Assembly (NCBI RefSeq): GCF_002387245.1 | Contig: NZ_DGLD01000018.1 | Span: 44,378-108,377, forward strand | Reading direction: 5' to 3' | DNA: 64,000 nt | Source: Brevundimonas sp. UBA4553 | Lineage (GTDB): Bacteria > Pseudomonadota > Alphaproteobacteria > Caulobacterales > Caulobacteraceae | In this document: positions 1 through 9,500 of the stretch, piece by piece | How positions within the stretch are numbered: position 1 is the first letter of the stretch | Layout of the letters: every line of letters begins with the position of its first letter | Program-made: the position numbers and the translations under genes | The notes under the pieces: model-generated | Told to the model about the DNA's origin: nothing | The model's database searches: none | What the model saw: only the letters and a program-made list of their open reading frames with translations

Positions 1-1086
1 GGAGACAAGCAGTGGCGCGTTGTCGCGGGCCGGCCGATGGTGCGTTGGTCGGTGGAATCCCTGCTGGCCGCTGGCGCTAGTCAGGTTGTCGTGGTCATCG
101 CGCCGGGCGCCGAGGCTCGAGCCGACGACGCCTTGAACGGCCTGGTCGGCTGGCGCGCCGTCACAGGCGGCGCCACGCGCGCTGCGTCAGTGCAGGCGGG
201 TCTGGCGGCGCTTGATCATTCTGACGACACCCCTGTTCTGATTCACGACGCCGCACGGCCCTTCTTGGGCGCGGCGGTGATAGACCGCCTGATCGACGCC
301 CTAGATCATGCCGACGGCGCCCTGCCCGCACTCCCCGTCGCCGACAGCCTGCGCCGCGGCGTGAGCGGTCTGGTCGCGGGCAGCGTCGAACGCGACGGTC
401 TGTGGCGCGCCCAGACGCCGCAGGCCTTTCGTCTCAGGACCATCCGCGACGCCTACGCCGCCTGGGACAGTCCTGAAGCGCCGACGGACGAAGCCGCTGT
501 GGTCGAACACGCCGGCGGACGGGTGCGCCTTGTCGACGGCGACGCCCGCTTGATGAAACTTACCTATCCCGAGGATTTCGCCATGGCCGAGGCCCTGTCG
601 CCCAAGACCTTCCGCATCGGTCAGGGCTACGACGTTCATCGCTGGGGCCCCGGCTCGTCGGTCTGGCTGTGCGGGCTTGAGATTCCGCACGATCAAACCC
701 TGATGGGTCATTCAGATGCCGACGCAGGACTGCACGCCCTGACCGACGCCATTCTGGGCGCCATCGCGGAAGGCGATATCGGCGATCATTTTCCGCCCAG
801 CGATCCGCAATGGAAAGGCGCCTCGTCGGACCGTTTCCTGATCTTCGCCGCCGATCGCGTGGCCGCGCGGGGCGGGCGCATCGTCAACGTCGACATCACC
901 CTGATCTGCGAGCAGCCCAAGGTGAAGCCGCATCGTCAGGCCATGCGTGAGCGCCTCGCGGACCTGCTCAACCTCCCGCTCGATGCGGTCAGCGTCAAGG
1001 CGACGACGACCGAGGGCCTTGGCTTTACCGGCCGCGGCGAAGGGCTCGCAGCGCAGGCCGTGGTGTCGATCGAACTTCCCGGCTAG
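1..1086 (+). CDS. ispDF: IspDF bifunctional MEP-pathway enzyme (5' end outside window)
   Basis: Fused enzyme of the non-mevalonate isoprenoid pathway. The IspD half makes CDP-methylerythritol from CTP and MEP; the IspF half cyclises the phosphorylated product to MEcPP. The frame is open from base 1 (GDKQWRVVAGRPM is typical IspD sequence after its first glycine-rich loop), so the start lies upstream and the ATG at 37 is internal. Visible IspD signatures include TPQAFR and DEAAVVE in about the first 195 residues. IspF begins near KTFRIGQGYDVHRW, with metal-ligand DVH, GHSDADAGLHALTDAILG and TTTEGLGFTGRGEG. The domain fusion is common in alphaproteobacteria. It converges on popA, with a 4-base overlap at the stops. 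Confidence 0.95.
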   Translation, partial: GDKQWRVVAGRPMVRWSVESLLAAGASQVVVVIAPGAEARADDALNGLVGWRAVTGGATRAASVQAGLAALDHSDDTPVLIHDAARPFLGAAVIDRLIDALDHADGALPALPVADSLRRGVSGLVAGSVERDGLWRAQTPQAFRLRTIRDAYAAWDSPEAPTDEAAVVEHAGGRVRLVDGDARLMKLTYPEDFAMAEALSPKTFRIGQGYDVHRWGPGSSVWLCGLEIPHDQTLMGHSDADAGLHALTDAILGAIAEGDIGDHFPPSDPQWKGASSDRFLIFAADRVAARGGRIVNVDITLICEQPKVKPHRQAMRERLADLLNLPLDAVSVKATTTEGLGFTGRGEGLAAQAVVSIELPG

Positions 1087-2447
1087 GGCTTCGGCAGGTC
1101 CGCTGACGCCCGCTCGAGCACGGCCGCGGGCGTCTCACCCGCCTGCATCTCGGCCACGCCGACATCGAACTCGACGACGAAGGGCGAGCGGTCCTTGCCT
1201 GCGTCGAAGGCTGTGCAGGCGATAACCGCCGATATCCGTTCGGCCGCCTGCCGCGCCGCAACGCCCCCTGTCGCCGGCAGAACCAACGCGAACAGCTCAG
1301 GCCCCAGACGCGCCGCCGTATCCTCGACGCGGACCAGCCGCGACACCATGGCTCCGATCTGCGGCATGGCCCTATCTAGCCAACCGCCGCCCCGCGCCTC
1401 GGACACCGGCTCGCGCTCGGCTACCCTCAGCACGCAGACCGACAAGGCGCGATTGCGCGACCGCGCCCCCTCGGCCACTCGCGCCAGGTGCGAGGCGAAC
1501 AGGTCGCGCGTGAACAGGCCCGTGGCGACGTCCATCAAATCAGACCCACGCACCGAATCCAGCGCCCGGCGAATGGCCTGACGGCGACGATGATTCTGCG
1601 CCAGGGCCAGCACCCGCTGGGCGGTTTCGTCCTCCGGCGTTTCGGCCGCGGCGACGTCCGCAAAGCCTCGCCGGAACAGGTCGGCCAGTTCCACCTCTGC
1701 GGCGCCACGCAGGTAGAGGATCAGCGGGATGTGATAGAGGCGCGTGTTCCGCTTCATGCCCGAGGCGATCGACAGCGCCGGCGCATGCTCCTGGCCGCCC
1801 CACAGAATGGCCGCGTCGAACGCGCGTTCGTGCAGATAGTCAAAAGCCGTGTAGGGCGTCGGCGCCGCGACCACCTCGGCTCCCGCCGCCGCCAGAGCAT
1901 TGGACAGAGCCAGGAAGCGGCGGTCCGCCGCACCTGCCGTCAATATCTGCAGGGGAGTCTCCCCGACATCAGGCGCATTCAGGGTCACGCCATGGGCGGC
2001 GAAGGTCGCCTGCCTCAGCCGGAACTCCTCTTCGGCGATGCCCGCCCGCGTAAGCTGGTCCAGCCGCAACGCCGCCTGGGCGGGGTGCGGCGGCGACGAC
2101 ATGGCCAGGTCAGCTTCGCAGCTTTCGGCCTCGCCGCCGCCGATCAGCAGGATGGGCAGATAACGAGGCGCAGCCGCATCCCGCAGCCGGGCGATGGCCG
2201 TCGCATCCTCAAGCCCCCCAGCGTCCACGACAGCGGCGTCGATTGTCAGGTCTTTCAGGGCATGGACGGCGGCGTCCAGCGTCCGCGCCGTCATGGTGGG
2301 CCATCCCAACTGGTCCAGCCCCTCGCACAGCGGGCCTACCAAGCCGTCGTCGACGGCGACGATCAATACGCGCGGATCGGAATCCAAACTTCTCTCCCCC
2401 GGCCAGGACGGTTCGCCCCCGACACCGATATTCCAGGCCGCGCTCAT
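1083..2447 (-). CDS. popA: PopA-like c-di-GMP effector: two receiver-like domains plus degenerate GGDEF
   Basis: A 454-residue paralogue of the PleD architecture: receiver-like domain 1 (about residues 25-135), receiver-like domain 2 (about 165-280) whose usual phospho-acceptor region reads AAILWGG, then a GGDEF-family domain. The active-site motif is destroyed (RLGPELF where cyclases have RYGGEEF), but the inhibitory-site motif RxxD survives as RVED five residues before it (about residues 373-376). This is the pattern of Caulobacter PopA, which binds c-di-GMP and helps deliver CtrA to ClpXP at the pole. That role is inferred from the family. The start is uncertain: ATG at 2447 or GTG at 2459, with a GGGGG run upstream. 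Confidence 0.8.
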   Translation of the reverse strand: MSAAWNIGVGGEPSWPGERSLDSDPRVLIVAVDDGLVGPLCEGLDQLGWPTMTARTLDAAVHALKDLTIDAAVVDAGGLEDATAIARLRDAAAPRYLPILLIGGGEAESCEADLAMSSPPHPAQAALRLDQLTRAGIAEEEFRLRQATFAAHGVTLNAPDVGETPLQILTAGAADRRFLALSNALAAAGAEVVAAPTPYTAFDYLHERAFDAAILWGGQEHAPALSIASGMKRNTRLYHIPLILYLRGAAEVELADLFRRGFADVAAAETPEDETAQRVLALAQNHRRRQAIRRALDSVRGSDLMDVATGLFTRDLFASHLARVAEGARSRNRALSVCVLRVAEREPVSEARGGGWLDRAMPQIGAMVSRLVRVEDTAARLGPELFALVLPATGGVAARQAAERISAVIACTAFDAGKDRSPFVVEFDVGVAEMQAGETPAAVLERASADLPKP

Positions 2448-2583
2448 GATAGTGATCACGCCCCCGTTCTAGCAATGGCAGGCACGCCATTGGCGAGGGC
2501 GAACTCAAAGCAACCGCCCGAGGGTTCCACCCTGGACCGAATGGGGTTAATCGGTCGCTTCGTCGACTGCCGAGGCCCAAGGC

Positions 2584-3504
2584 TTGAACCCACAATCCCG
2601 ATTGACGGCCCTGCCCCTGTTCTGGGGAAAGCTGGCGGTTCGCGCTTTCACCCGCAGTTGGGGGCGCGACGTCATGCTCTATACGGGCGGCGTCTCCTTC
2701 TTCGCCCTGCTGGCGGTCTTTCCCGCCATCGCCATCCTCATCGGCTTCTACAAGGTCGTTCTGTCCATCGGTCAGGTGAGCGAACAGGCGGCCGCCTTGG
2801 CCGACGTCGTTCCGCATGCCGCGCGCTCCATCTTCCTGAATGAGATCGACCGCCTCGCGAACGCCTCGGCGCGCACCGTTTCGGCCCAGAGCGCGCTGGC
2901 GCTGGTGATCGGCGCCTACGCCGCCCACCGTGGGTTCAAGGCCCTGCTCGCCGGCCTCAATCTGATCCACGACGAGACCGAGCCTCACGGCTTCTTCAAG
3001 TTCAACATGCTGGCCTTCCTCGTCGCTCTGGCGGCCTTCGTGCTGTTCACCATCGTCTCGGGCGCGGTCGTCACCTCGCGGCTGATGGAGCACACACACG
3101 CGCAGGACCCGGTCGGCCTTCTCGTCCTGCCTCTGGACGGCCTGTGGCCGGCTCTGGGCCTGTGGCTGGGCCTGGCCATGCTCTACCGCTACGCCATGTC
3201 CCATGCGACGCGGGTCGCGTGGAAAGCGGCGATCATGGGCGGCTTGATCGCCACCGTCATGTCCAGCTTCTTTTCCTGGCTCTGCGCCATCTATGTGGAG
3301 CAGATCGCCCAGTTGGGCGCGACCTATGGATCGGTGGGCGCTGTCGTGGTGCTGCTGATCTGGCTGTCCTGGAACGTCAACGCCATCTTCTACGGCGGCG
3401 CCTTCGCCACAGAGCTGGAGATCGCCTGGAAACCGGAAGAGCCCGAAATCGAGACGGACGGGACGATCGTCAATCTGTCAGAACGGCGCCAGTCTCGACA
3501 GTAA
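2584..3504 (+). CDS. YihY/BrkB-family inner-membrane protein
   Basis: About 306 residues with six hydrophobic segments and the family hallmarks: an N-terminal FxRSWGRDVMLYTGGVSFFALLAVFP segment in which small residues precede FFALLAVFP, and a C-terminal LGATYGSVGAVVVLLIWL followed by NAIFYGGAFATELE. The family was once called ribonuclease BN but members are membrane proteins of uncertain transport or envelope role. The first in-frame codon is TTG at 2584 with a GAGG-like stretch upstream; the next ATG (near 2674) would cut into the first membrane segment. The 3' end overlaps the convergent tusA by 35 bases. Confidence 0.85.
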   Translation: MNPQSRLTALPLFWGKLAVRAFTRSWGRDVMLYTGGVSFFALLAVFPAIAILIGFYKVVLSIGQVSEQAAALADVVPHAARSIFLNEIDRLANASARTVSAQSALALVIGAYAAHRGFKALLAGLNLIHDETEPHGFFKFNMLAFLVALAAFVLFTIVSGAVVTSRLMEHTHAQDPVGLLVLPLDGLWPALGLWLGLAMLYRYAMSHATRVAWKAAIMGGLIATVMSSFFSWLCAIYVEQIAQLGATYGSVGAVVVLLIWLSWNVNAIFYGGAFATELEIAWKPEEPEIETDGTIVNLSERRQSRQ

Positions 3505-3709
3505 TGGTCAGAATTCCATCCTGCTCTTTGACGTCGCAGACCGTTCCGCCCAGATCAGCCATCAGATAAGGCACGTCGATCCGCGCCATGGGATCAGTCG
3601 CCAGAAGGGTGATTCGAACCCCCGGCTCCAGCCCCTCCATCGCCTTGCGCAGCTGCAGGCTCGGCACCGGGCAGCGGTGCCCCCTGGCGTCGACCAGATG
3701 CTCGCTCAC
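3470..3709 (-). CDS. tusA: TusA-family sulfurtransferase
   Basis: A 79-residue protein with the complete TusA/SirA signature near the N-terminus: LDARGHRCPVPSLQLRKAM-like, with the CPxP motif whose cysteine carries a persulfide. The fold is a small two-layer sandwich and length is normal. Family members relay sulfur to tRNA thiolation or other acceptors. Here the partner is unknown, because no TusBCDE genes are nearby. It lies directly downstream of pncC on the same strand with a 4-base overlap (ATG of tusA over the pncC stop), so the two are probably co-translated. Confidence 0.88.
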   Translation of the reverse strand: MSEHLVDARGHRCPVPSLQLRKAMEGLEPGVRITLLATDPMARIDVPYLMADLGGTVCDVKEQDGILTITVETGAVLTD

Positions 3710-4200
3710 GCCGTCACCGCCTGAAGCAACAGACCCAGGGCGACGCGGACGCTCTCCAACCGCACAGCGTCACGCCCAAGATCGCCGAATCGCCGCTCGA
3801 CGTGGACCACAACACCGTCAGGATCGACCGCAGCAAAATGCACCAGGCCGACAGGTTTAGCGACTGTCCCGCCCCCCGGTCCGGCGACACCCGTGATCGA
3901 CACAGACGCCGCCCCCCTTGACCGCGCAACCGCGCCCAGCGCCATGGCCCGCGCCACGGACTCTGAGACCGCGCCGTGCTCCGTCAGCAACTCCGGCGTG
4001 ACGCCCAGGAGTTCGATCTTGGCCTCGTTGCTGTATGTGACGAAGCCACGGTCCAGCACAGCTGAGGACCCGGAGATCCCGGTCAACGCAGCCGACACCA
4101 GCCCCCCGGTGCAGCTTTCCGCCGTGGCGACCATCACGCCCGACTTCAGCGCCGCTTCAATCACGGCGGCGGCCGAAACGTTGATATCTTGCGGCATCAT
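3706..4200 (-). CDS. pncC: CinA C-terminal family nicotinamide-nucleotide amidohydrolase
   Basis: A 164-residue stand-alone CinA C-terminal domain. Signatures are ATAESCTGGLVSAALTG at residues 24-40, YSNEAKIELLGV, GAVSESVARAMA and SITGVAGPGGG, all typical of PncC, which deamidates NMN to NaMN in pyridine-nucleotide salvage. The N-terminal ADP-ribose pyrophosphatase domain of full CinA is absent, as in many alphaproteobacteria. ATG at 4200 is followed by MMPQDINVSAAAVIEAAL, which fits the usual N-terminus. Divergent from the next gene across an 83-bp gap. Confidence 0.9.
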   Translation of the reverse strand: MMPQDINVSAAAVIEAALKSGVMVATAESCTGGLVSAALTGISGSSAVLDRGFVTYSNEAKIELLGVTPELLTEHGAVSESVARAMALGAVARSRGAASVSITGVAGPGGGTVAKPVGLVHFAAVDPDGVVVHVERRFGDLGRDAVRLESVRVALGLLLQAVTA

Positions 4201-4283
4201 GACTGTGCGTTCCTTTTGCGAGTCGGTCTAACCTGCCGGGAGGGGGCGAGTCACACGACAACGCCAGTGCCAGCGGATGGCTA

Positions 4284-6560
4284 ATGACCGACACCACCAT
4301 GACGACGACCCTTCGCAAGGGCGAGGCGATAACACCCGCGCTGTTCGCCGTCGCCATATTCACATCGGCCTCGCTGGTTTTTGTCGTCCAGCCGATGGTC
4401 ACGAAGTTGGTTCTCCCCATGCTGGGAGGTTCGCCATCCGTCTGGAACACCTCGATGGTGTTCTTCCAGACCGCGCTCCTGATTGGATACGGCTACGCCC
4501 ACCTGCTGCAGCGGGTCCGCTCCCTGAAGTGGCAGGCAGCCATTCACCTGGCCCTGCTGTTGGCTGCCGCCCTGTTCCTGCCGCTCCAGATCAGCGGCCT
4601 TCTGGGCGACCCTGATCCATCCGCACCGACAGCCTGGCTGCTGGCGACGCTCGCGCTGTCCGTCGGCGCGCCGTTCGCCGTTCTCTCGGCCACGGCGCCG
4701 CTGTTGCAGGCCTGGTATGCGCGAGTGCGCGCCGGCCATGCCGATGGCCAGAACCCCTACGTTCTGTACGCCGCCTCCAACCTCGGCAGCTTCCTGGCCC
4801 TGCTCGCCTACCCTGCCCTGATCGAGCCGTTGATGTCGCTGTCCGGCCAGAGAACGGTCTGGACCGGCGGTTACGGCCTGTTCCTGCTCCTCGTGGTCGG
4901 GCTGGCGGTCGTGGTCTGGCGGCGACGCGTCCAGAATGCGCCAGAGCCCGCTCCGCTCGCCGTCAGCGCCCCCATTTCCTGGCGCGAAAAGGGCATTCTC
5001 GTCCTATTGGCTGCCGCGCCGTCCAGTCTGATGCTGGGCGTCACCGCCCACCTGTCGACCGACGTGGCCTCCGCGCCCTTCCTCTGGGTCGCGCCGCTGG
5101 CCCTGTATCTGCTGACCTTCGTGATCGCCTTCCAGACCCGGCCCTGGATCCCGTTGCACATCACCCTGATGCTGCAGGCGACCCTCATCATCATGATCAC
5201 GGCCCTGGTGGGAATGGCGACGGGCCAGTGGCTGCTTCTGCTTGTCCTTCATCTGGCGTGCTTCTTCTTCACGACCTTGATGTGCCACCAGCAAATGGCG
5301 GCGCGTCGCCCGGCGCCGGATCGGTTGACCGAGTTCTATCTGCTGATGTCGTTCGGCGGCGTGGTGGGCGGGGCGTTCACCGCTCTCATCGCGCCCGCTG
5401 TGTTCGAAACCGTGCTGGAGTATCCGTTGGTGCTGGTCCTGGCCTGTCTGGCCCGCCCCTGGTTGGGCGGACGCCCGGCCAAGCGGGACATCTGGTTGAT
5501 GACGGCGGCGCTGTCTATCGCTGTTTTCGTTCCGCTGATGTTCGAGATGATGCGCTACAGCCCCTCGATGCGGGGCGTCTTCACGGACTTCGGTCTGACG
5601 AAGACGGCTCAGCTCATACTGGGCGTCGCCGCGGTCTGCGCATTCCTGATCCGGGACCGGGTCGTGATGTTCACGGCGATCGTCGCGGTCATGACCCTGT
5701 CCGCGCAACACGTGGGGCGGGGATACGATTGGAATCTTTCCGATCGTAGCTTCTTCGGCGTCATGCGCGTGGCCATCACCCGTGACGACGCCATGGGTGG
5801 CGACGTCCATGTCCTGATGCATGGAACCACCCTGCACGGCGCACAGGCGCGGGCGCCCGGTTTCGCCTGCAGTCCCACCATGTATTACGCGACGTCGACC
5901 CCGCTCGGTCAGGCTGCTCAGCGGATTCAGGCGCGCAGCGCTGCCGCCAAGATCGGCATCGTGGGTCAAGGCTCAGGCGCCATGGCCGCATACAAGCGCG
6001 CTGCGGACGAAATGACCTTCTTCGAGATCGACCCCATGGTGGACCGCGTATCGCGTGATCCCGCGTGGTTCACCTTCATCTCGGATTGCGCCGACGGTCC
6101 GATCCGGACGGTCCTGGGCGACGCTCGCCTGACCATGGCGCGGGAAGCACCCGGCACCTATGACCTGCTCGTGATCGACGCCTTCTCGTCGGACGCCGTG
6201 CCGACCCACTTGCTGACGGTCGAGGCCATTGAAGGCTATCTCAAGCTCCTGAAACCCGACGGCGTCGTGGTGCTTCACCTGTCCAACCGCAATCTGGAGA
6301 TCACCATGCCGGCCGTCGCGGCCGCCCGTCAGTTGGGCGCGGCGGACCTGCATCAGATCTACGTAGAGCGGCCGGACGCACCGGAAATGGCCGAGGCCTC
6401 GACCGAAGCCCTGGCGCTGTCGCCAACCAGCGAAGGCCTCGCTGACTTCAAGGCGGACGGGCGCTGGCGCAAGCTGGCCCCGACGGAGGTCCGCCCCTGG
6501 ACCGACGACTACGTCAATCTCTTTGGGGCCCTGATCCGCCAGATGAGGGGGCGCGGCTAG
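4284..6560 (+). CDS. Fused membrane / spermidine-synthase-like protein
   Basis: A 758-residue protein with about fourteen hydrophobic segments in the first 470 residues, followed by a soluble class I methyltransferase-like domain of the spermidine-synthase type (IGIVGQGSGAMAAYKRA, TFFEIDPMV, LGDARLTMA, DLLVIDAFSSDAVPTHLLT). The Rossmann elements and the DAFSSD stretch match the family commonly annotated as fused MFS/spermidine synthase. Whether these proteins make polyamines is not established, and several look like transporters with a regulatory or degenerate synthase domain. ATG at 4284 or an internal ATG five codons later could be the start. It converges on mfd with a 4-base overlap. Confidence 0.8.
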   Translation: MTDTTMTTTLRKGEAITPALFAVAIFTSASLVFVVQPMVTKLVLPMLGGSPSVWNTSMVFFQTALLIGYGYAHLLQRVRSLKWQAAIHLALLLAAALFLPLQISGLLGDPDPSAPTAWLLATLALSVGAPFAVLSATAPLLQAWYARVRAGHADGQNPYVLYAASNLGSFLALLAYPALIEPLMSLSGQRTVWTGGYGLFLLLVVGLAVVVWRRRVQNAPEPAPLAVSAPISWREKGILVLLAAAPSSLMLGVTAHLSTDVASAPFLWVAPLALYLLTFVIAFQTRPWIPLHITLMLQATLIIMITALVGMATGQWLLLLVLHLACFFFTTLMCHQQMAARRPAPDRLTEFYLLMSFGGVVGGAFTALIAPAVFETVLEYPLVLVLACLARPWLGGRPAKRDIWLMTAALSIAVFVPLMFEMMRYSPSMRGVFTDFGLTKTAQLILGVAAVCAFLIRDRVVMFTAIVAVMTLSAQHVGRGYDWNLSDRSFFGVMRVAITRDDAMGGDVHVLMHGTTLHGAQARAPGFACSPTMYYATSTPLGQAAQRIQARSAAAKIGIVGQGSGAMAAYKRAADEMTFFEIDPMVDRVSRDPAWFTFISDCADGPIRTVLGDARLTMAREAPGTYDLLVIDAFSSDAVPTHLLTVEAIEGYLKLLKPDGVVVLHLSNRNLEITMPAVAAARQLGAADLHQIYVERPDAPEMAEASTEALALSPTSEGLADFKADGRWRKLAPTEVRPWTDDYVNLFGALIRQMRGRG

Positions 6561-9500
6561 GCCGCCCCCGCCACCCGCGCCAGATCGGCCGTGATCCGCT
6601 CGGCGACCTTCAAACGGTCGTCGGGCGTCGGCCATTCGCCCTTCACGACGATCTTCTGGTCCGGCCGGATCTTCCAGAACGCCTGGTTCTTCTGGATCAG
6701 ACCGACCAGCCCCATCGGATTGGGGAAACTGTTGTTGCGCAGGGTCAGCACAGCGCCCTTGGGGCCGATGTCGATCTTCTCGATGCAGGCGGTGCGGCAG
6801 TTCGCCTTGATGCCCACGATCCGCAGAAGCTGCTGCGCTTCATCCGGCAGCGGACCGAAGCGGTCGATCAGCTCGGCCGCCATGGCTTCGCGATCTTCCA
6901 TCTTCTCGGCGTCCGACAGTCGGCGATAGAGGCTCAGACGAACGTTCAGGTCTGGCACGTAAGCTTCCGGAATCAGGACCGCAGCCCCGACATTGATCGA
7001 CGGCGACCAGCCTCGATCCGCCACTTCCTCGCCGGCTTCGCGCAGTTCCGCGACGGCGTCTTCCAGCATCTGCTGGTACAGTTCGACCCCGACCTCGCGG
7101 ATGTGGCCCGACTGCTCGTCGCCCAGCAGATTGCCTCCTCCGCGCTGATCCAGGTCGTGACTGGCCAACTGGAAGCCGGCGCCCAGATTGTCGAGCGACT
7201 GCAGCACCTGAAGACGCCGCTCAGCCGACAGGCTCAGCGGACGCTTGGGATCGGTCGTCAGATAGGCGAAAGCCCGCGCCTTGGAACGACCGATGCGGCC
7301 CCGGATCTGGTGCAACTGAGCCAATCCGAACATGTCGGCGCGGTGGACGACCAGGGTGTTTGCCGTCGGAATGTCGATGCCGCTCTCGACGATGGTGGTC
7401 GAAACCAGCACGTCGTATTGCCCGTCGTAGAAGGCGCTCATCACCTCCTCCAGCTGGGTCGGGCTCATCTGGCCGTGGCCGACTACGAACTTCACCTCGG
7501 GCACCTGCTCGCGCAGGAACTTCTCGATGTCCGGCAGTTCCTTCAGGCGCGGCGCGACATAATAGGCCTGCCCCCCCCGATACTTCTCGCGCAGCAGGGC
7601 CTCACGCACCAGCACCGGGTCCCATGGCGTCACATAGGTCCGCACCGCCAGGCGATCGACTGGCGGGGTGGCGATGATCGACATCTCGCGGATGCCGGAC
7701 AACGCCATCTGCAGCGTGCGCGGGATCGGCGTCGCGGTCAGGGTCAGCAGGTGAACATCGGCCCGCAGGGACTTCAGCTTCTCCTTGTGCTTGACGCCGA
7801 AGTGCTGCTCCTCGTCGACGATCACCAGACCCAGGTCCTTGAACCCGACCTGTTCGGCCAGCACCGCATGGGTGCCGACGACGATCTCGAACGTGCCGTC
7901 CTTGAGCCCCGCGCGCGTCTCGTTGGCGTCCTTGGCCGTGACCATCCGCGACAGATGCCGCACCGTGATCGGCCAGCCGGCAAAGCGTTCGGAAAAGGTC
8001 TTGAAGTGCTGACGCGCCAGCAGGGTCGTCGGGCAGACGATGGCCACCTGCTGACCGCTCATGGCCACGACGAAGGCGGCGCGCAGGGCGACCTCCGTCT
8101 TCCCGAAACCGACGTCGCCGCAGATCAAGCGATCCATCGGCGTTCCCTTGCCCAGGTCCTCCAGCACGTCGCCGATGGCGTTCAACTGGTCATCCGTCTC
8201 CTCGTAGGGGAAGCGGGCGCAGAACTCGTCGAACAGGCCTGACGGCGGCGTGATGGCGTCGGACACGCGCAGCGCCCGCTTGGCGGCGAGGGCGATCAGT
8301 CCCTCTGCCATGGCGCGCAGGCGTTCCTTGGCCTTGGCCTTGCGCGCCTGCCAGCCGGCGCCGCCCAGACGGTCCAGTTGCACCCCGTCCGCATCGGTGC
8401 CGTAGCGGGTCAGAAGATCAATGTTTTCAACTGGCAGATAGAGCTTGCTGTCACCGGCGTAGAGCAGTTCCAGGCAGTCGTGCGGCGCCTCCTGGATCTC
8501 CAGCGTCTTCAGGCCCTCATAACGCCCGATGCCGTGATCCAGGTGCACGACCAGATCGCCCGCCGTCAGAGCCGAAGCCTCCGCCAGGAAGTTGGAGGCC
8601 CGCCGCTTGCGCTTGGGCCGCGCCAGACGGTCGCCCAGGATGTCGGTCTCGGAAATGACCGCAACCTCGTCGGTGACGAAGCCGTGCTCGACCGGCAGGA
8701 CGGCCCGCAGGTAAATATCCTTCGGCGCCGCCAGAACATCGTTCCAGTCGCGCACCGGCAGGACGTGGGTCAGGCCATGATCGCCCAGCATGGCCGCCAG
8801 ACGCTCGGCCGATCCCTCGGTCCAGGAGGCGAACAGAACCCGCTTGCCCTCGCCCTTCAGGGTCTCGGCGTGCTGGGCGACGGCGGCGAACAGATTGACG
8901 CTGTCCTGCGACCGTTCGGCGGCGAAGCTGCGGCCCAGTCGACCGCCGGCGTCTTCACCCGATCCCGCTGACAGCGGCGACAAACGGCGCACGGCCCGAC
9001 CGGCCAAGGCGCTGTTCCAGTCGCCTTCGTCCAGATAGAGGCTCTGCGGCGTCGGCGCGCGATAGGCCGCGCCGCCCTTGCCCCTGGCGGCTTCCTTGCG
9101 CGCCTCATAGGCGTCGGTCGTCAGGCTCCAGCGCTCTGCACGGGCCTGCTCCACCTGACTGTCGAGGAAGACCGGGGCGCTGTCCGGCAGGAAGTCGAAC
9201 AGGGTGTCGAGGCGTTCGTAGAAGAGCGGCAGCCAGTGCTCCAGCCCCTGACGACGCGCTCCCTCGCTGACGGCGGCGTACATCGGCTCGTCGCCCGGCG
9301 CGCCGAACAGGTTCAGATAGCCGCTTCGGAACCTCGAAATAGTCTCGGCGTCCAGCAGCACCTCCGAGACCGGCAGCAGGGCCACCTGCATTAGTTGCCG
9401 GGTCGAACGCTGAGTCTCGGGATCAAAGGCGCGGATGGACTCCAGCTCGCTCCCGAACAGGTCCAGACGCACAGGCTCGTCGAAGCCCGGCGGGAAGACG

